Below are positions 8,113 to 18,236 of a stretch of DNA of 64,000 nt, one piece after another. Each line of letters starts with the position of its first letter. Position 1 is the first letter of the stretch. The DNA lies in contig CACXJE010000007.1 in NCBI GenBank assembly GCA_902767915.1, positions 1 to 64,000 of the forward strand, in the 5' to 3' direction. A model generated the notes under the pieces. That model did not search any database and had not been told where the DNA came from. It saw only the letters and a list, made by a program, of their open reading frames with translations. The DNA is from Oscillospiraceae bacterium. GTDB taxonomy: Bacteria > Bacillota > Clostridia > Oscillospirales > Oscillospiraceae. Made by a program: the position numbers and the translations under genes.

Positions 8113-9641
8113 TCCGAACTGTGCTTTTTCTCTATCCTTTCGTCGGGTCTATTCTATTTTCCTTTCTATTTTCCTTGGCGAATGGCGCTTACGCACGACG
8201 TGTTTGCCTTACAACTGAAACGGCCTATCAGCCTCTTCCGTTGTCTCTGCAGAATTCAGAAGCCGACATCCGGAACCCGGACTCGATGTACCGTTATGTA
8301 TTTGGCTTTCCGATCCTCCTACTTGTAGTTCTGGCATTTGTTATGATCTTTAACAGGTCCCAGCTTACTGTTGTATTCAGCTCATTTCTGGATCTGTTCA
8401 TTCTCATTGGGGTCTATGACCTTCTTTTGCTTGCCTGTGTATCCTGTATCCGGAAAAAGTACCTATCTGTATCCTGTTCGATGTTTTGGCTGATCCCGAA
8501 CCTGTTCAGTACTTTTTCTGGTGCTCTGTTGACCTTGAAACTACTCCTCAGCTCAGAGTTCCCGCGTTTAGTGATTCCTCTGAAACACCTTCGTTGGGAA
8601 ACCTTTGTCATAATCTGGGCGTTGGGGGCTATAGGGGTGCTCACCTGGAAAACCCTTTCTCACCTGATTTTTCGCCATCAGCTGCTCAAGGACGCCATAC
8701 CGATTCCGGCAGCCTATGAACGAATCATGATCCGCCAGCGCAGCCAAGTTCGCAGCAGGGCCATGACCCATAAGCCGGTTCTCTCACCTGCAGTAAAAAC
8801 ACCGTTGACTGTGGGACTTACCGGCTTCACAGCCAGGTTGGTGCTGCCACAGCGAGAATACACCGAAGAGGAGCTGGTGCTGATCTTTCGGCACGAATTC
8901 GTCCATCTGCTCCGCAGAGATAACGCAATGAAATTCAATATGGTCTTTCTCTGCGCAGTATGCTGGTTTCTCCCTTCTGTATGGCTTGGTATGCGCCAGG
9001 CCGCAGTGGACGCGGAACTGGGCTGCGATGAGTTAGCAACGAAACAGCTGTCAGAGCCTCAAAAGCGGCAGTATGCCAGTTTGCTGTTGAAAACAGCCGG
9101 AGCGGCTTCGGGGTTCTCCACCTGTCTCTCCGCCTCTGCAAAGGGGCTTCGCTACCGGCTGCAACGGGTGCTGCACCCGGAAACACGTAGATCCGGTGCG
9201 ACTCTGGCTGGCATCCTTGTGTTTCTGATTACCCTGGCAGCCGGTAGCTTCACCTTTGCTTTCGACGCCGGAACCTTCGGGGAAGAATTCTTCAACAAGA
9301 CCAATGCCCCCTATGTTCTCGCAGAGGATTCCGATAACCTGGCATGGCAGGACTATTTGGCAGACAAGCAGTTGTATCGAGTGGCCGCCCAAACTGATAG
9401 GGGTAATACTCTATTATCATTTAATTGCTGCAATGGGAATACAGCCTTACAACTGCGCTTTGATGAGAAGTTTGTCTATATCTACTCCTATGAATGCACA
9501 GAGATAAGCGGGAATCTTCTTTACGTGCAGAATAACCCCAGGGTATTCACTTATATGTACGACTCCTCTTTGGACATTGCCGAGTTAAAAAAGCTGGTTG
9601 ACTGGTCCGAGAGTCATTTCATCTTGCGTAGTGAATTCTGA
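8109..9641 (+). CDS. BlaR1/MecR1-type M56 membrane peptidase
   Basis: A 510-residue membrane sensor-protease. Hydrophobic segments lie near residues 1-25, 55-90, 95-120, 125-145 and 155-185. The zinc site HEFVH is near residue 261 (in FRHEFVHLLRRDN), followed by DAELGCDE, matching peptidase family M56. A further membrane span (near 365-385) leads to an outside domain of about 120 residues. That domain is too short for the penicillin-binding domain of BlaR1 and is not recognised, so the ligand is probably not a classical beta-lactam. Likely role: on sensing a signal it inactivates the repressor encoded just upstream. Base composition is lower in GC than its neighbours. Confidence 0.85.
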   Translation: MIRTVLFLYPFVGSILFSFLFSLANGAYARRVCLTTETAYQPLPLSLQNSEADIRNPDSMYRYVFGFPILLLVVLAFVMIFNRSQLTVVFSSFLDLFILIGVYDLLLLACVSCIRKKYLSVSCSMFWLIPNLFSTFSGALLTLKLLLSSEFPRLVIPLKHLRWETFVIIWALGAIGVLTWKTLSHLIFRHQLLKDAIPIPAAYERIMIRQRSQVRSRAMTHKPVLSPAVKTPLTVGLTGFTARLVLPQREYTEEELVLIFRHEFVHLLRRDNAMKFNMVFLCAVCWFLPSVWLGMRQAAVDAELGCDELATKQLSEPQKRQYASLLLKTAGAASGFSTCLSASAKGLRYRLQRVLHPETRRSGATLAGILVFLITLAAGSFTFAFDAGTFGEEFFNKTNAPYVLAEDSDNLAWQDYLADKQLYRVAAQTDRGNTLLSFNCCNGNTALQLRFDEKFVYIYSYECTEISGNLLYVQNNPRVFTYMYDSSLDIAELKKLVDWSESHFILRSEF

Positions 9642-9709
9642 GGCTGTGTATCAGCAGGCTATTTGCGCTGCTTGCGCATATAACCTGTTTTACGAGCAAA
9701 ATATATTTA

Positions 9710-9900
9710 CAGCGGTCCCCCTCCCCTATAGTCCCTTACGGGCCGATAGGGGAGGTTTTGCGCAGACCCGGTGACCGCTGCTGTAGGGAGGCATCCCCAG
9801 ATGCCTCCGGCCGCTTCGCAGAAGCGGCGTCATTGCCGGAGGCAATGACCGGAGCGATGTGGGCATCGCTCCCTACGATGCGCTGGTGACTGATGCCTGG
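9710..9900. repeat. Composite mosaic repeat, copy 2 (with the rest of the 9642-10053 gap)
   Basis: Begins with CAGCGGTC (9710-9717), which pairs with GACCGCTG (9773-9780) around CCCCTCCCCTATAG and GATAGGGGAGG. It continues with GTAGGGAGGCATC-CCCA-GATGCCTCC, GCCGCTTC-GCA-GAAGCGGC, ATTGCCGGAGGCAAT and GGAGCGAT-GTGGGC-ATCGCTCCCTACG, and ends with a TGATGCCTGG unit. A close copy of the same order lies at 56446-56600. The gap otherwise holds the tdh promoter and no gene. Confidence 0.85.
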
Positions 9901-9933
9901 CGCTTGTTTTTGTCGGGCGGGTGCAGTTTTTCC

Positions 9934-9961
9934 TTTACTTTTGGAAGTTTTGTGCTATACT
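9934..9961 (+). promoter_or_regulatory. Likely tdh promoter
   Basis: TTTACT (9934-9939), 16 bases, TATACT (9956-9961). It stands about 90 bases before the tdh start codon, downstream of the mosaic repeat. Confidence 0.5.
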
Positions 9962-10053
9962 GATAATGGACTGATAAGGGCTCCCGGGAGTTTTTGGTGC
10001 TTCCGACGAAGGCCCGGTCAAATTTGTTGTTCCGCAAGGAAAGGAGTTCCGCA

Positions 10054-11100
10054 ATGATTCAGTTAATGGACGCCATCGTTAAGCCGACTGCCGGGCCCGG
10101 TCTGGAGCTGCGCCAGGTGCCGGTTCCCGTTCCCAAGGCCGGCGAGGTTCTGATCAAAATCCACAAGACCGCCATCTGCGGCACCGACGTACACATTTAT
10201 AACTGGGACCCCTGGGCCGCCGAGCATATCAAGCACCCCCCGATGACCATCGGCCACGAGTACGTGGGCGAGATCGCCAAGCTGGGCGAGGGCGTCAGCG
10301 GCCTGCACGTGGGCCAGCGGGTTTCCGGCGAGGGCCACATCACCTGCCACCACTGCCGCAACTGCCACACCGGCAACATCCAGTGGTGCAAGGACACCGT
10401 CTCCGTGGGCGTGGATCGGGACGGCGCCTTCGCAGAATACGTCTGCATCCCTGCCACCAACGTCATTATGATCGACGAGTCCCTGCCTGAGGACGTGGTG
10501 GCCTTCTTCGACGCCTTCGGCAACGCCACCCACACCGCTCTGATGTTCCCCTTGATCGGCGAGGACGTGCTGATCACCGGCGCCGGCCCCATCGGTATCA
10601 TTGCCGCCGGCATCTGCAAGTACGCAGGCGCCCGCCGCGTTATCATCACCGATATCAACGACGACCGTCTGGTCCTGGCCCGGAAGATGGGCGTGGACGC
10701 TGCTGTCAACACCATGCGTGAGGATCTGCGGGAGGTCATGAAGCAGCTCAATATCGTGGAGGGCTTCGACGTGGGTCTGGAAATGTCCGGCTCCGAAATC
10801 GCCTTCAAGCAGATGATCTCCTGCATGCGCAACGGCGGCAAGATCTCCCTGCTGGGCATCGGCAACAAGCCCTTCACCCTGAACATGAACGACATCATCG
10901 GCAAGGGTCTGACCCTCCAGGGCATCTACGGCCGGAAGATGGACAACTGGCACCAGATGTCCTACATGGTCCAGGGCGGCCTGGATCTGACCCCGGTCAT
11001 CACCCACCGGTTCCACTACACCGAATTCGAGAAGGGCTTCGCCGCCATGAACTCCGGCAAGTCCGGCAAGGTCATTCTGGACTGGACGACCAAGAAATAA
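10054..11100 (+). CDS. tdh: L-threonine 3-dehydrogenase
   Basis: A zinc-dependent medium-chain dehydrogenase of 348 residues, oxidising L-threonine to 2-amino-3-ketobutyrate with NAD. Visible marks: catalytic zinc region CGTDVHIYNWD and GHEYVGE, structural zinc cysteines in CHHCRNCHTGNIQWC, and the NAD-binding run ITGAGPIGIIAAGICK. NWD and the GVDRDGAFAEY stretch are typical of Tdh. ATG at 10054 follows AAGGAG (10041-10046). It is followed after 117 bases by kbl, which uses its unstable product, so the pair forms the threonine-to-glycine plus acetyl-CoA route. Confidence 0.95.
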   Translation: MIQLMDAIVKPTAGPGLELRQVPVPVPKAGEVLIKIHKTAICGTDVHIYNWDPWAAEHIKHPPMTIGHEYVGEIAKLGEGVSGLHVGQRVSGEGHITCHHCRNCHTGNIQWCKDTVSVGVDRDGAFAEYVCIPATNVIMIDESLPEDVVAFFDAFGNATHTALMFPLIGEDVLITGAGPIGIIAAGICKYAGARRVIITDINDDRLVLARKMGVDAAVNTMREDLREVMKQLNIVEGFDVGLEMSGSEIAFKQMISCMRNGGKISLLGIGNKPFTLNMNDIIGKGLTLQGIYGRKMDNWHQMSYMVQGGLDLTPVITHRFHYTEFEKGFAAMNSGKSGKVILDWTTKK

Positions 11101-11103
11101 CCC

Positions 11104-11177
11104 GTAGGGGCCGGCGTCCTCGACGGCCCGCACGCAGTATTTGGAACACACGGGGCGTCGAGGACGCCGCCCCCTAC
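11104..11177. repeat. GTAGGGG palindrome between tdh and kbl
   Basis: GTAGGGG (11104-11110) and CCCCTAC (11171-11177) bound an inverted repeat with inner arms GGCGTCCTCGACG and CGTCGAGGACGCC. It begins three bases after the tdh stop codon and may fold in the tdh-kbl message. Confidence 0.85.
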
Positions 11178-11217
11178 GACATTATCAAACGTAATTTGAA
11201 TATACGGAGGTTTGAAC

Positions 11218-12405
<1,188 letters not shown>

Positions 12406-12422
12406 GCTCCAACGATACACGC

Positions 12423-12456
12423 AAAAACGCCCGCCGAGCCCGGCGGGCGTTTTTTC
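12423..12456. terminator. Bidirectional terminator between kbl and mreB
   Basis: AAAAACGCCCGCCG, loop, CGGCGGGCGTTTTTT. It separates the convergent kbl and mreB operons. Confidence 0.9.
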
Positions 12457-12466
12457 ACGGACCATG

Positions 12467-13498
12467 CTACTCTCTGAGCAGCTTCCGTCTGGCGAAGTTG
12501 ATGGGGCCCTCCATCATGCGGTTGATCCAGCTCAGGCTCTTGCCGCAGCCGTAGGCCACGCAGGAATCCGCGTCGTCGGCCACGGTGCAGTTCATGCCGG
12601 TGCGCTCGGACAGCAGCTTGTCCATGCCCCAGATCTGACTGCCGCCGCCGGTCAGCACGATGCCGTTGCGGGCAATGTCCGCCACCAGCTCCGGCGTGGT
12701 CTGCTCCAGCACGGAGAGCACCTCGTCGGTGATCTGCCGCGCGGGACGGCGCAGGGCCTCCACCATGTCGGAGGAGGAGATCACGACCTCCCGGGCCAGA
12801 CCGGTCTTGAAATCCCGGCCCTTGATCTTGGTGACCACAGTTTCGCTGCGCTCATAGACGGAGCCCACAGTGACCTTTGCCTCCTCCGCCGTGGTCTGAC
12901 CCACCAGCAGGCCGAATTTCTTCCGCAGGTAGCGGATGATGGCCTCGTCGAAGGCGTCGCCCGCCACCTTGATGGATGCGGAGTTGGCCAGGCCGTTCAT
13001 GGTGAGCACCCCGATATCCGTGGTGCCGCCGCCGATGTCCACCACCATGTGGCCGTCGGGACCGGAGAAGCTCAGATTTGCCCCCAGGGCCGCTGCCAAG
13101 GGCTCCTGGATCAGATAGACCCGGCGGGCGCCGGCCTCCTGGGCGATCTGCACCACGGCCCGCTCCTCGATGCTGGTGACGCCGCTGGGCACCGAGATGA
13201 TGACTCTGGGCTTGACGAAGGAGAACCGGGAGATCCGGTGGAAGAACTCTGTCAGCATTTTCTGGGTCATTTCATAGTCGGAAACCACCCCGTCCCGCAT
13301 GGGACGCAGAGCCGCCACGTTGCCGGGGGTTCTGCCCAGCATATTCCGGGCCGCTGCCCCGACCTTCAGCACTCTGCCGGTATTCTTATCGACGGCCACC
13401 ACCGCGGGCTCCCGCAGCACGATGCCCTTGCCCTCGGCGTAGATGACCACGTTGGCGGTTCCTAAGTCGATGCCTAAATCTTTGGAGAGAAATGACAT
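12467..13498 (-). CDS. mreB: Rod-shape actin homologue MreB/Mbl
   Basis: A 343-residue actin-like ATPase that guides lateral wall synthesis at the membrane. It starts MSFLSKDLGIDLGTANVVIY with the phosphate-1 motif DLGTAN. The phosphate-2 motif DIGGGTTDIGVL and the adenosine motif LTGGGSQIWGMD are clear. ATG at 13498 is chosen over longer frames because the N-terminus fits MreB exactly. It is the last gene of a minus-strand operon (small membrane protein, recD2, comF, mreB), not of the usual mreBCD cluster, so it may be an Mbl-like paralogue. Confidence 0.93.
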   Translation of the reverse strand: MSFLSKDLGIDLGTANVVIYAEGKGIVLREPAVVAVDKNTGRVLKVGAAARNMLGRTPGNVAALRPMRDGVVSDYEMTQKMLTEFFHRISRFSFVKPRVIISVPSGVTSIEERAVVQIAQEAGARRVYLIQEPLAAALGANLSFSGPDGHMVVDIGGGTTDIGVLTMNGLANSASIKVAGDAFDEAIIRYLRKKFGLLVGQTTAEEAKVTVGSVYERSETVVTKIKGRDFKTGLAREVVISSSDMVEALRRPARQITDEVLSVLEQTTPELVADIARNGIVLTGGGSQIWGMDKLLSERTGMNCTVADDADSCVAYGCGKSLSWINRMMEGPINFARRKLLRE

Positions 13499-13511
13499 AA
13501 TTTCACCTGCT

Positions 13512-14192
13512 TTATGGTTTTGGTGTGGCGGCAAAGGTGCCGCAGAAAACGCGCTTTGCCCCATGGGACAAGAGCACCCGGCTGGCCTCCGACAGGGTGG
13601 CACCGGTGGTCACCACGTCGTCGATCAAGAGCAGCCGTTTTCCCGCCCACTGCCCCCGGTTCACGGCACGGTAGACGTTCTGAACATTGGCGCGCCTTGC
13701 GGCCGCGGTGAGCAGACTGGATTGAGGCGCATTATTGCGGATCTTGGTCAGGGTGCGGAGCATCGGAACCTCCAGCTCCCGTCCCACGACCTCCGCCAGC
13801 AGCCGGGCCTGGTCATAGCCCCGCAGACGAAACCGCAGCGGGCCCACGGGAACATAGGTGACGAGATCGAACTGTCCCGCCAGCTCCCGGCTCAGCACCT
13901 GGGCCATCAGCCTGCCGAAGGGCTCGGCGTAGAAGCTGCAGGCCTTGAATTTGAAGCGGTGTATGGCCTCCCGGACCCTGCCCTCGTAGGAACAGACGCT
14001 GACGCAGCGCTTGAAGAACTCGCCCCGTTTCAGGTCCTTTTCCGCCGGCGGCAGGTTTTTGACGCAGTCCGGGCAGAGGATATGCTCCTCTCCCCCCAGA
14101 AACCGGTGACAGAGGACACATCTTTGGGGAAAGGACAGCTCCAGCAGGAGCTCAGCCGGTGTTCTCAAGACTCCGCCTTTCTCAGCCGCCAT
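13512..14192 (-). CDS. comF: ComF-family phosphoribosyltransferase-like protein
   Basis: A 226-residue protein with an N-terminal four-cysteine zinc ribbon (CVLCHRF and CPDC near residues 25-45) and a C-terminal phosphoribosyltransferase fold with the PRPP-binding loop LLLIDDVVTTGATL. This is the ComF/GntX family, which acts with DprA and PriA-type helicases in DNA uptake. The gene overlaps the 3' end of recD2 by 28 bases and lies 13 bases before mreB. The window does not show other competence genes, so a role in transformation is only inferred. Confidence 0.88.
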   Translation of the reverse strand: MAAEKGGVLRTPAELLLELSFPQRCVLCHRFLGGEEHILCPDCVKNLPPAEKDLKRGEFFKRCVSVCSYEGRVREAIHRFKFKACSFYAEPFGRLMAQVLSRELAGQFDLVTYVPVGPLRFRLRGYDQARLLAEVVGRELEVPMLRTLTKIRNNAPQSSLLTAAARRANVQNVYRAVNRGQWAGKRLLLIDDVVTTGATLSEASRVLLSHGAKRVFCGTFAATPKP

Positions 14193-16375
14193 TTCAGGCC
14201 GCTGAAGCGCTTTTGCTTTTTGTTGTTTTGTACCATATATTCCACCACGCCCTGGTCGCCCACCACAATCAGCAGCTCCCGGGCCCGGGTGATGGCTGTG
14301 TAAAGAATGCTGCGGCTCAGCAGCAGCGGCGTGCCCTTCCAGGCACAGAGCACCACGGCCCGGTATTCGCTGCCCTGGCTCTTATGGACGGTCATGGCAA
14401 AGGCGGGCTCCAGCTGGGGCAGCATATCGTAGGTATAGACCGCCTCCCGGTCGTCGAAATGGATCGTCAGGTTCTGGGCCGCCGGGTCGATGGATTGTAT
14501 GACCCCCACGTCACCGTTGAAGATCCCGGAGCCCATGCCGTTGGCTCCCAGCCTGTGCCAGATGATGTCGTAGTTGTTCCGGATCTGCATGACCCGGTCG
14601 CCCTCCCGGTAGATATAGTCCCCGAAGGCCTTTTCGTGCTTTTCGGGGGCGGGCGGGTTCAGGGCCTGCTGCAGCATACGGTTCAGCAGTCTGGTGCCGG
14701 TCTCCGTTTTCCGGGTCGGGGAAAGGACCTGGATCTCCTCGGCGGGAATGCCCATCCGCTCCGGCAGACGCCGGCTGCACAGGTCCGTGATGGTACTGCA
14801 GACCGCCTCCCCGCTGCTGCGCTGCAGGAAAAAGAAGTCCCGATCCCTTGCGCCCAGCTCCGGCAGCTCCCCCCGGTTGACCCGGTGGGCGTTCATCACG
14901 ATGAGGCTTTCCCGGGCCTGGCGGAAGATCTCCGTCAGCCGGACCGTGGGGATCCGCTGGCTGCGGATCAGATCGGAGAACACGTTCCCGGCCCCCACGG
15001 AGGGAAGCTGGTCCGGGTCACCCACAAGAATCAGTCTGGTTTTCGGCGGCAGGGCCTGCACCAGGTCATACATCAGAAGCAGGTCCACCATGGAGGTCTC
15101 GTCCACGATCACCGCGTCACAGGTCAGGGGGTTGTGGGCGTTGTGGACAAAAATCATCTGCCCGTCCTCGGGAGACACGTCCACCTCCAGAAGCCGGTGG
15201 ATGGTGGAGGCGTCCCGGCCCGTCAGCTCTGTCAGCCGTTTGGCGGCCCGCCCGGTGGGAGCGGCCAGAAGGGTCCGCAGATGGAGCCGGTCATAGAGGT
15301 CCAGAATCCCCCGGAGGGTGGTGGTTTTGCCGGTGCCGGGTCCGCCGGTCACCAGCAGCAGCTGCTCGGAGGCGGCGGCATAGATGGCCTGCCGCTGCAG
15401 CTCGGCGTAGGAGATCCGCTCCTCCGCCTCGATGTCCGCCACGGTCTTGGCCAGGTTGGCGGGCAGGGTGGGACAGCGGTCCGTCATTTCCAGAAACCGC
15501 TCCGTCAGATACCGCTCTGCCCGGCCGTATTCCGGCAGATAGACCGCCTCAAGCCCAGCAATGGAATCCAGCAGGACCCGCTCCTGCTCCGCAAGGCGGT
15601 CGATCCCTGCCTCGATCAGGCTGCGGTCCAGCCGCAAAAACTCCGAGGTGATCAGCAAAAGCTGCTCTTTGGGGACGAACACATGGCCGCCGGTGGTGTT
15701 GAACCGCAGCTCATAGAGGATCCCCGCGTCTACCCGGCGCTCATCCGCCCCGTCCAGACCCTCGGCCAGGGCAAAGCTGTCCACCCGGCCGAAGTCCGCA
15801 TCGAAGGGCTCCTCGGTAAGGAAATAGGGATTGTCCCGGATGGCCATTTCGGAGAGCTCCCCATAGGTCCGGTAGATCCGGACCGCCAGATCCGAGGGGA
15901 GCTGATAGGTGCCCAGATATTCCGCCAGCCGCCGCAGCCCCTGCTGGGCCTGGAAGCTCTCATGGATTTCCTCCGCCTTGGCCTGGGAGATCCCGGTGAT
16001 CTCCGCCAGCCGCAGCGGTTCCCGTTCGATGATATTCAAAGTCTCCGCACCGAACCGGTCCACGATCCGGGCGGCGATCTTCGGTCCGATGCCGCGGATG
16101 GCATGGGAGGACAGGTAGGCCAGGATCTCGATCCGGCTTTCCGGCAGCAGCCGCTCTGCGCTCTGCAGCTCCAGCTGCCTGCCGTAGGTGCTGTGCTCGG
16201 TCCAGCTCCCCTGCACCCGCAGCCGCTCCCCCACGTTGGTGTCGGGAAGGATGCCCACCACGGTGACAGGATCCCCTGCCCCGGTGTTCAGGCGGATCAC
16301 GCTGTAGCCGTTTTCCCGGTTTTGAAACACCACAGCAGAAACGCTGCCCTCCAGTTGAACCAATTCCGCTTCCAT
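14165..16375 (-). CDS. recD2: ATP-dependent RecD2-type helicase
   Basis: A 736-residue superfamily 1B 5'-3' DNA helicase of the RecD2 type, which works without RecBC. The N-terminal OB-like domain (GSVSAVVFQNRENGYSVIRL) and helix-hairpin-helix region (IRGIGPKIAARIVDRFG) precede the motor domains. Walker A GGPGTGKTTT is near residue 343, motif II is VDETSMVD, motif III is LVGDPDQLPSVGAG, and the C-terminal motif VHKSQGSEY is present. Probably acts in DNA repair. Starts 13 bases after a small membrane protein gene and overlaps comF. Confidence 0.95.
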   Translation of the reverse strand: MEAELVQLEGSVSAVVFQNRENGYSVIRLNTGAGDPVTVVGILPDTNVGERLRVQGSWTEHSTYGRQLELQSAERLLPESRIEILAYLSSHAIRGIGPKIAARIVDRFGAETLNIIEREPLRLAEITGISQAKAEEIHESFQAQQGLRRLAEYLGTYQLPSDLAVRIYRTYGELSEMAIRDNPYFLTEEPFDADFGRVDSFALAEGLDGADERRVDAGILYELRFNTTGGHVFVPKEQLLLITSEFLRLDRSLIEAGIDRLAEQERVLLDSIAGLEAVYLPEYGRAERYLTERFLEMTDRCPTLPANLAKTVADIEAEERISYAELQRQAIYAAASEQLLLVTGGPGTGKTTTLRGILDLYDRLHLRTLLAAPTGRAAKRLTELTGRDASTIHRLLEVDVSPEDGQMIFVHNAHNPLTCDAVIVDETSMVDLLLMYDLVQALPPKTRLILVGDPDQLPSVGAGNVFSDLIRSQRIPTVRLTEIFRQARESLIVMNAHRVNRGELPELGARDRDFFFLQRSSGEAVCSTITDLCSRRLPERMGIPAEEIQVLSPTRKTETGTRLLNRMLQQALNPPAPEKHEKAFGDYIYREGDRVMQIRNNYDIIWHRLGANGMGSGIFNGDVGVIQSIDPAAQNLTIHFDDREAVYTYDMLPQLEPAFAMTVHKSQGSEYRAVVLCAWKGTPLLLSRSILYTAITRARELLIVVGDQGVVEYMVQNNKKQKRFSGLKWRLRKAES

Positions 16376-16388
16376 GTATCAGACTCCG

Positions 16389-16712
16389 TCAATTTGAAAT
16401 GATTTCCAGTAACTGCTCCGGTGTACAAAGCTGTATTGCGGGGTCCAGCTCCGCCAGACGGCCCGCCAGGTCCCGGCCCGATTCCTCCAGGCCAAGGTCC
16501 ACCAGCAGCAGCTCCTGCCGGAACACCCCCAGATGCTTCAGAAACAAATAGGCTCTGCACTGCTGCTCCAGACCCTCGCCCGCTCCCTTAGCGGGCAGCA
16601 CCGAATACAGGGCTCCGGGGCGCAGAGGCAGCAGCAGCCAGGCAAACAGCAGGCCGCCCAGCAGCACAAGGACTGCGGACAGCACTGCGCAAAGCAGCAC
16701 GGATTGCAGCAT
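16389..16712 (-). CDS. Small membrane protein of unknown function
   Basis: A 107-residue protein, not recognised. The N-terminal 35 residues form one or two hydrophobic spans (SVLLCAVLSAVLVLLGGLLF, then AWLLLPLRPG). The remainder is cytoplasmic-looking and Leu/Glu-rich. ATG at 16712 is supported by GCAGGAGG just upstream (minus strand of 16721-16728). First gene of the recD2-comF-mreB transcription unit. Confidence 0.65.
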   Translation of the reverse strand: MLQSVLLCAVLSAVLVLLGGLLFAWLLLPLRPGALYSVLPAKGAGEGLEQQCRAYLFLKHLGVFRQELLLVDLGLEESGRDLAGRLAELDPAIQLCTPEQLLEIISN

Positions 16713-16856
16713 CAAATCGCCTCCTGCCCGCATCCTATGCAGAAGCGGGCCATCCGGTGCATGCCGCAAGCCGGTATATGTTATTATAGCATAATTCCCC
16801 GCCTTCTGCATAGTCCTATTTTTTGAAAAACGAAAAAAAGCAGAAGAACAAAGTCG

Positions 16857-16885
16857 TTGCATTTTCCCGCGCTTCGGGGTATAAT
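16857..16885 (+). promoter_or_regulatory. Promoter of the small HMA-domain gene
   Basis: TTGCAT (16857-16862), 17 bases, TATAAT (16880-16885), about 30 bases before the start codon. This gene therefore appears to have its own strong promoter. Confidence 0.75.
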
Positions 16886-16916
16886 AGGTTCATCTGATCG
16901 AAAGGAAGCGAATACC

Positions 16917-17168
16917 ATGACAAAAACCGTTCTCCACATTGAAGGCATGATGTGCGGCATGTGCGAGGCCCACATGAACGACGCCATCCGCAAGAATTTC
17001 GAGGTCAAAAAGGTGACCTCCTCCCACACCAAGAAAGAGACCGAGATCCTCTCCGAGGCTCCCCTGGACGAGGAGCTGCTCCGAAAGACCATTGCCGAGA
17101 CCGGCTACACCCTGAAGGGCATTTCCTCCGCGCCCTACGAAAAGAAGAAGTTCTCCCTGTTTGGATGA
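16917..17168 (+). CDS. Heavy-metal-associated (HMA) domain protein
   Basis: An 83-residue protein with one ferredoxin-like HMA domain. The metal site is GMMCGMCEAH near residues 10-19, a Cys-x2-Cys motif like that of CopZ, followed by a typical LDEELLRKTIAETGYTL half. The tail after residue 70 is lysine-rich. It may carry copper or a related metal, but no CopA-type ATPase is nearby. It has its own promoter and terminator, so it is monocistronic. AAAGGAAG precedes the ATG. Confidence 0.85.
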   Translation: MTKTVLHIEGMMCGMCEAHMNDAIRKNFEVKKVTSSHTKKETEILSEAPLDEELLRKTIAETGYTLKGISSAPYEKKKFSLFG

Positions 17169-17174
17169 GAAAAG

Positions 17175-17222
17175 CCCCGTGAGGAACCGGCTGTCAGGCC
17201 GGATCCCCACGGGGGTTTTTTT
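17175..17222. terminator. Terminator after the HMA gene
   Basis: CCCCGTG (17175-17181) pairs with CACGGGG (17208-17214), with an inner CCGG/CCGG hairpin, followed by a run of T. It also serves the convergent gene. Confidence 0.85.
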
Positions 17223-17228
17223 ATGGAA

Positions 17229-18236
17229 TTATTCCACAACCGTCTGCTCGGTTTCGGAAATCGCAAAGATCGTCAGAAACAGGGTTTCCATGTCGTCGGA
17301 GTTGGTCCAGACCCGGTAGTAGAACTTGCCCACGGGAACGTTGACCTTATGCTGGGCCGCCTCGTCCTCATGGACGTATTTGCCGCTGGTCTCGATCCGG
17401 GCAAAGGCCGCCCCGTTTCTGCTCACTTCATAGATCAGATTCGGGAATTTGCTGCGCAGATTGGTGGTCATGCGGAGCCCCCGCTCATGCAGCAGATCCC
17501 AGACGTTCCTGCCGTCAAATTTGAACCAGGAGCTGACGGAGAAGAACTCGTCATTGTAGCTCTGGGTCATGGTGTGGCCCACCTCGTGCTCCCGGACGGC
17601 GCCGGTGGTGTGGTCGGTGAACTCGAAGGTCCGGGCCCCGATCACCGCCTGCTTGGTCATCTTGCCCTCAAACAGGACCCTCCGGTCCGCGTCCTCCAGA
17701 ATGTAGCCGGGCTTCAGGGCTTTGCCGTCATGCCGGCAATAGATCTCCTTCACGCCGGGGGCCTGCTTGAAGTCCGCAAAGTCCACGGCCGGGGCCTTCG
17801 CCACCTGGTCCAGCTCCTTGCTCTTTTTGAAGGCCTTTACGGTTTTATAGACGCCGAAGGCCGCTGCCAGCGCGCCCACGCCGATCATAATCGGGGCAAT
17901 GATCTTGCCGGCCTTGGAGTTGGTGGTCTTTTCCGGCTTTTCCGCATCATAGAAGATCTTGATGTCGTCGCCGGCCTTGTACGCGTCGGAAAGCCCGCCG
18001 AGGGTGCCCTCGTATCTCTGCCCCTCTACGGTATATTCGAAGGTGACCTCGTATTCCTTCTGATTCTCGGAATTCACCTGCTCCTCAACCGAGAGGACCT
18101 TGCCCGTGGTCTCCACGTAATTCCCGGACGTCATGACCATGAGCACGATGCCGACTATGACCAGCAGCACGCCGAAGGGTACAAAGAACCGGGCCGGGCC
18201 GGTATTTCGCATGATTCTTGCAAATTTGTTTTCCAT
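17229..18236 (-). CDS. Membrane protein of unknown function (DUF3592-like N-terminus)
   Basis: A 335-residue protein, not firmly recognised. A first span lies near residues 18-36 (FFVPFGVLLVIVGIVLMVM). It is followed by an outside beta-rich part (TGKVLSVEEQVNSE, EYEVTFEYTVEGQRYEG) typical of DUF3592-type domains, and a second span near 108-128. The C-terminal 200 residues are soluble and contain VLFEGKMTKQ, AVIGARTFEFTDH and IYEVSRNG, a pattern that resembles LURP-one/tubby-like domains only weakly. The ATG at 18236 is chosen because AAGGAA lies eight bases before it; the ATG two codons upstream is too close. Confidence 0.7.
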   Translation of the reverse strand: MENKFARIMRNTGPARFFVPFGVLLVIVGIVLMVMTSGNYVETTGKVLSVEEQVNSENQKEYEVTFEYTVEGQRYEGTLGGLSDAYKAGDDIKIFYDAEKPEKTTNSKAGKIIAPIMIGVGALAAAFGVYKTVKAFKKSKELDQVAKAPAVDFADFKQAPGVKEIYCRHDGKALKPGYILEDADRRVLFEGKMTKQAVIGARTFEFTDHTTGAVREHEVGHTMTQSYNDEFFSVSSWFKFDGRNVWDLLHERGLRMTTNLRSKFPNLIYEVSRNGAAFARIETSGKYVHEDEAAQHKVNVPVGKFYYRVWTNSDDMETLFLTIFAISETEQTVVE

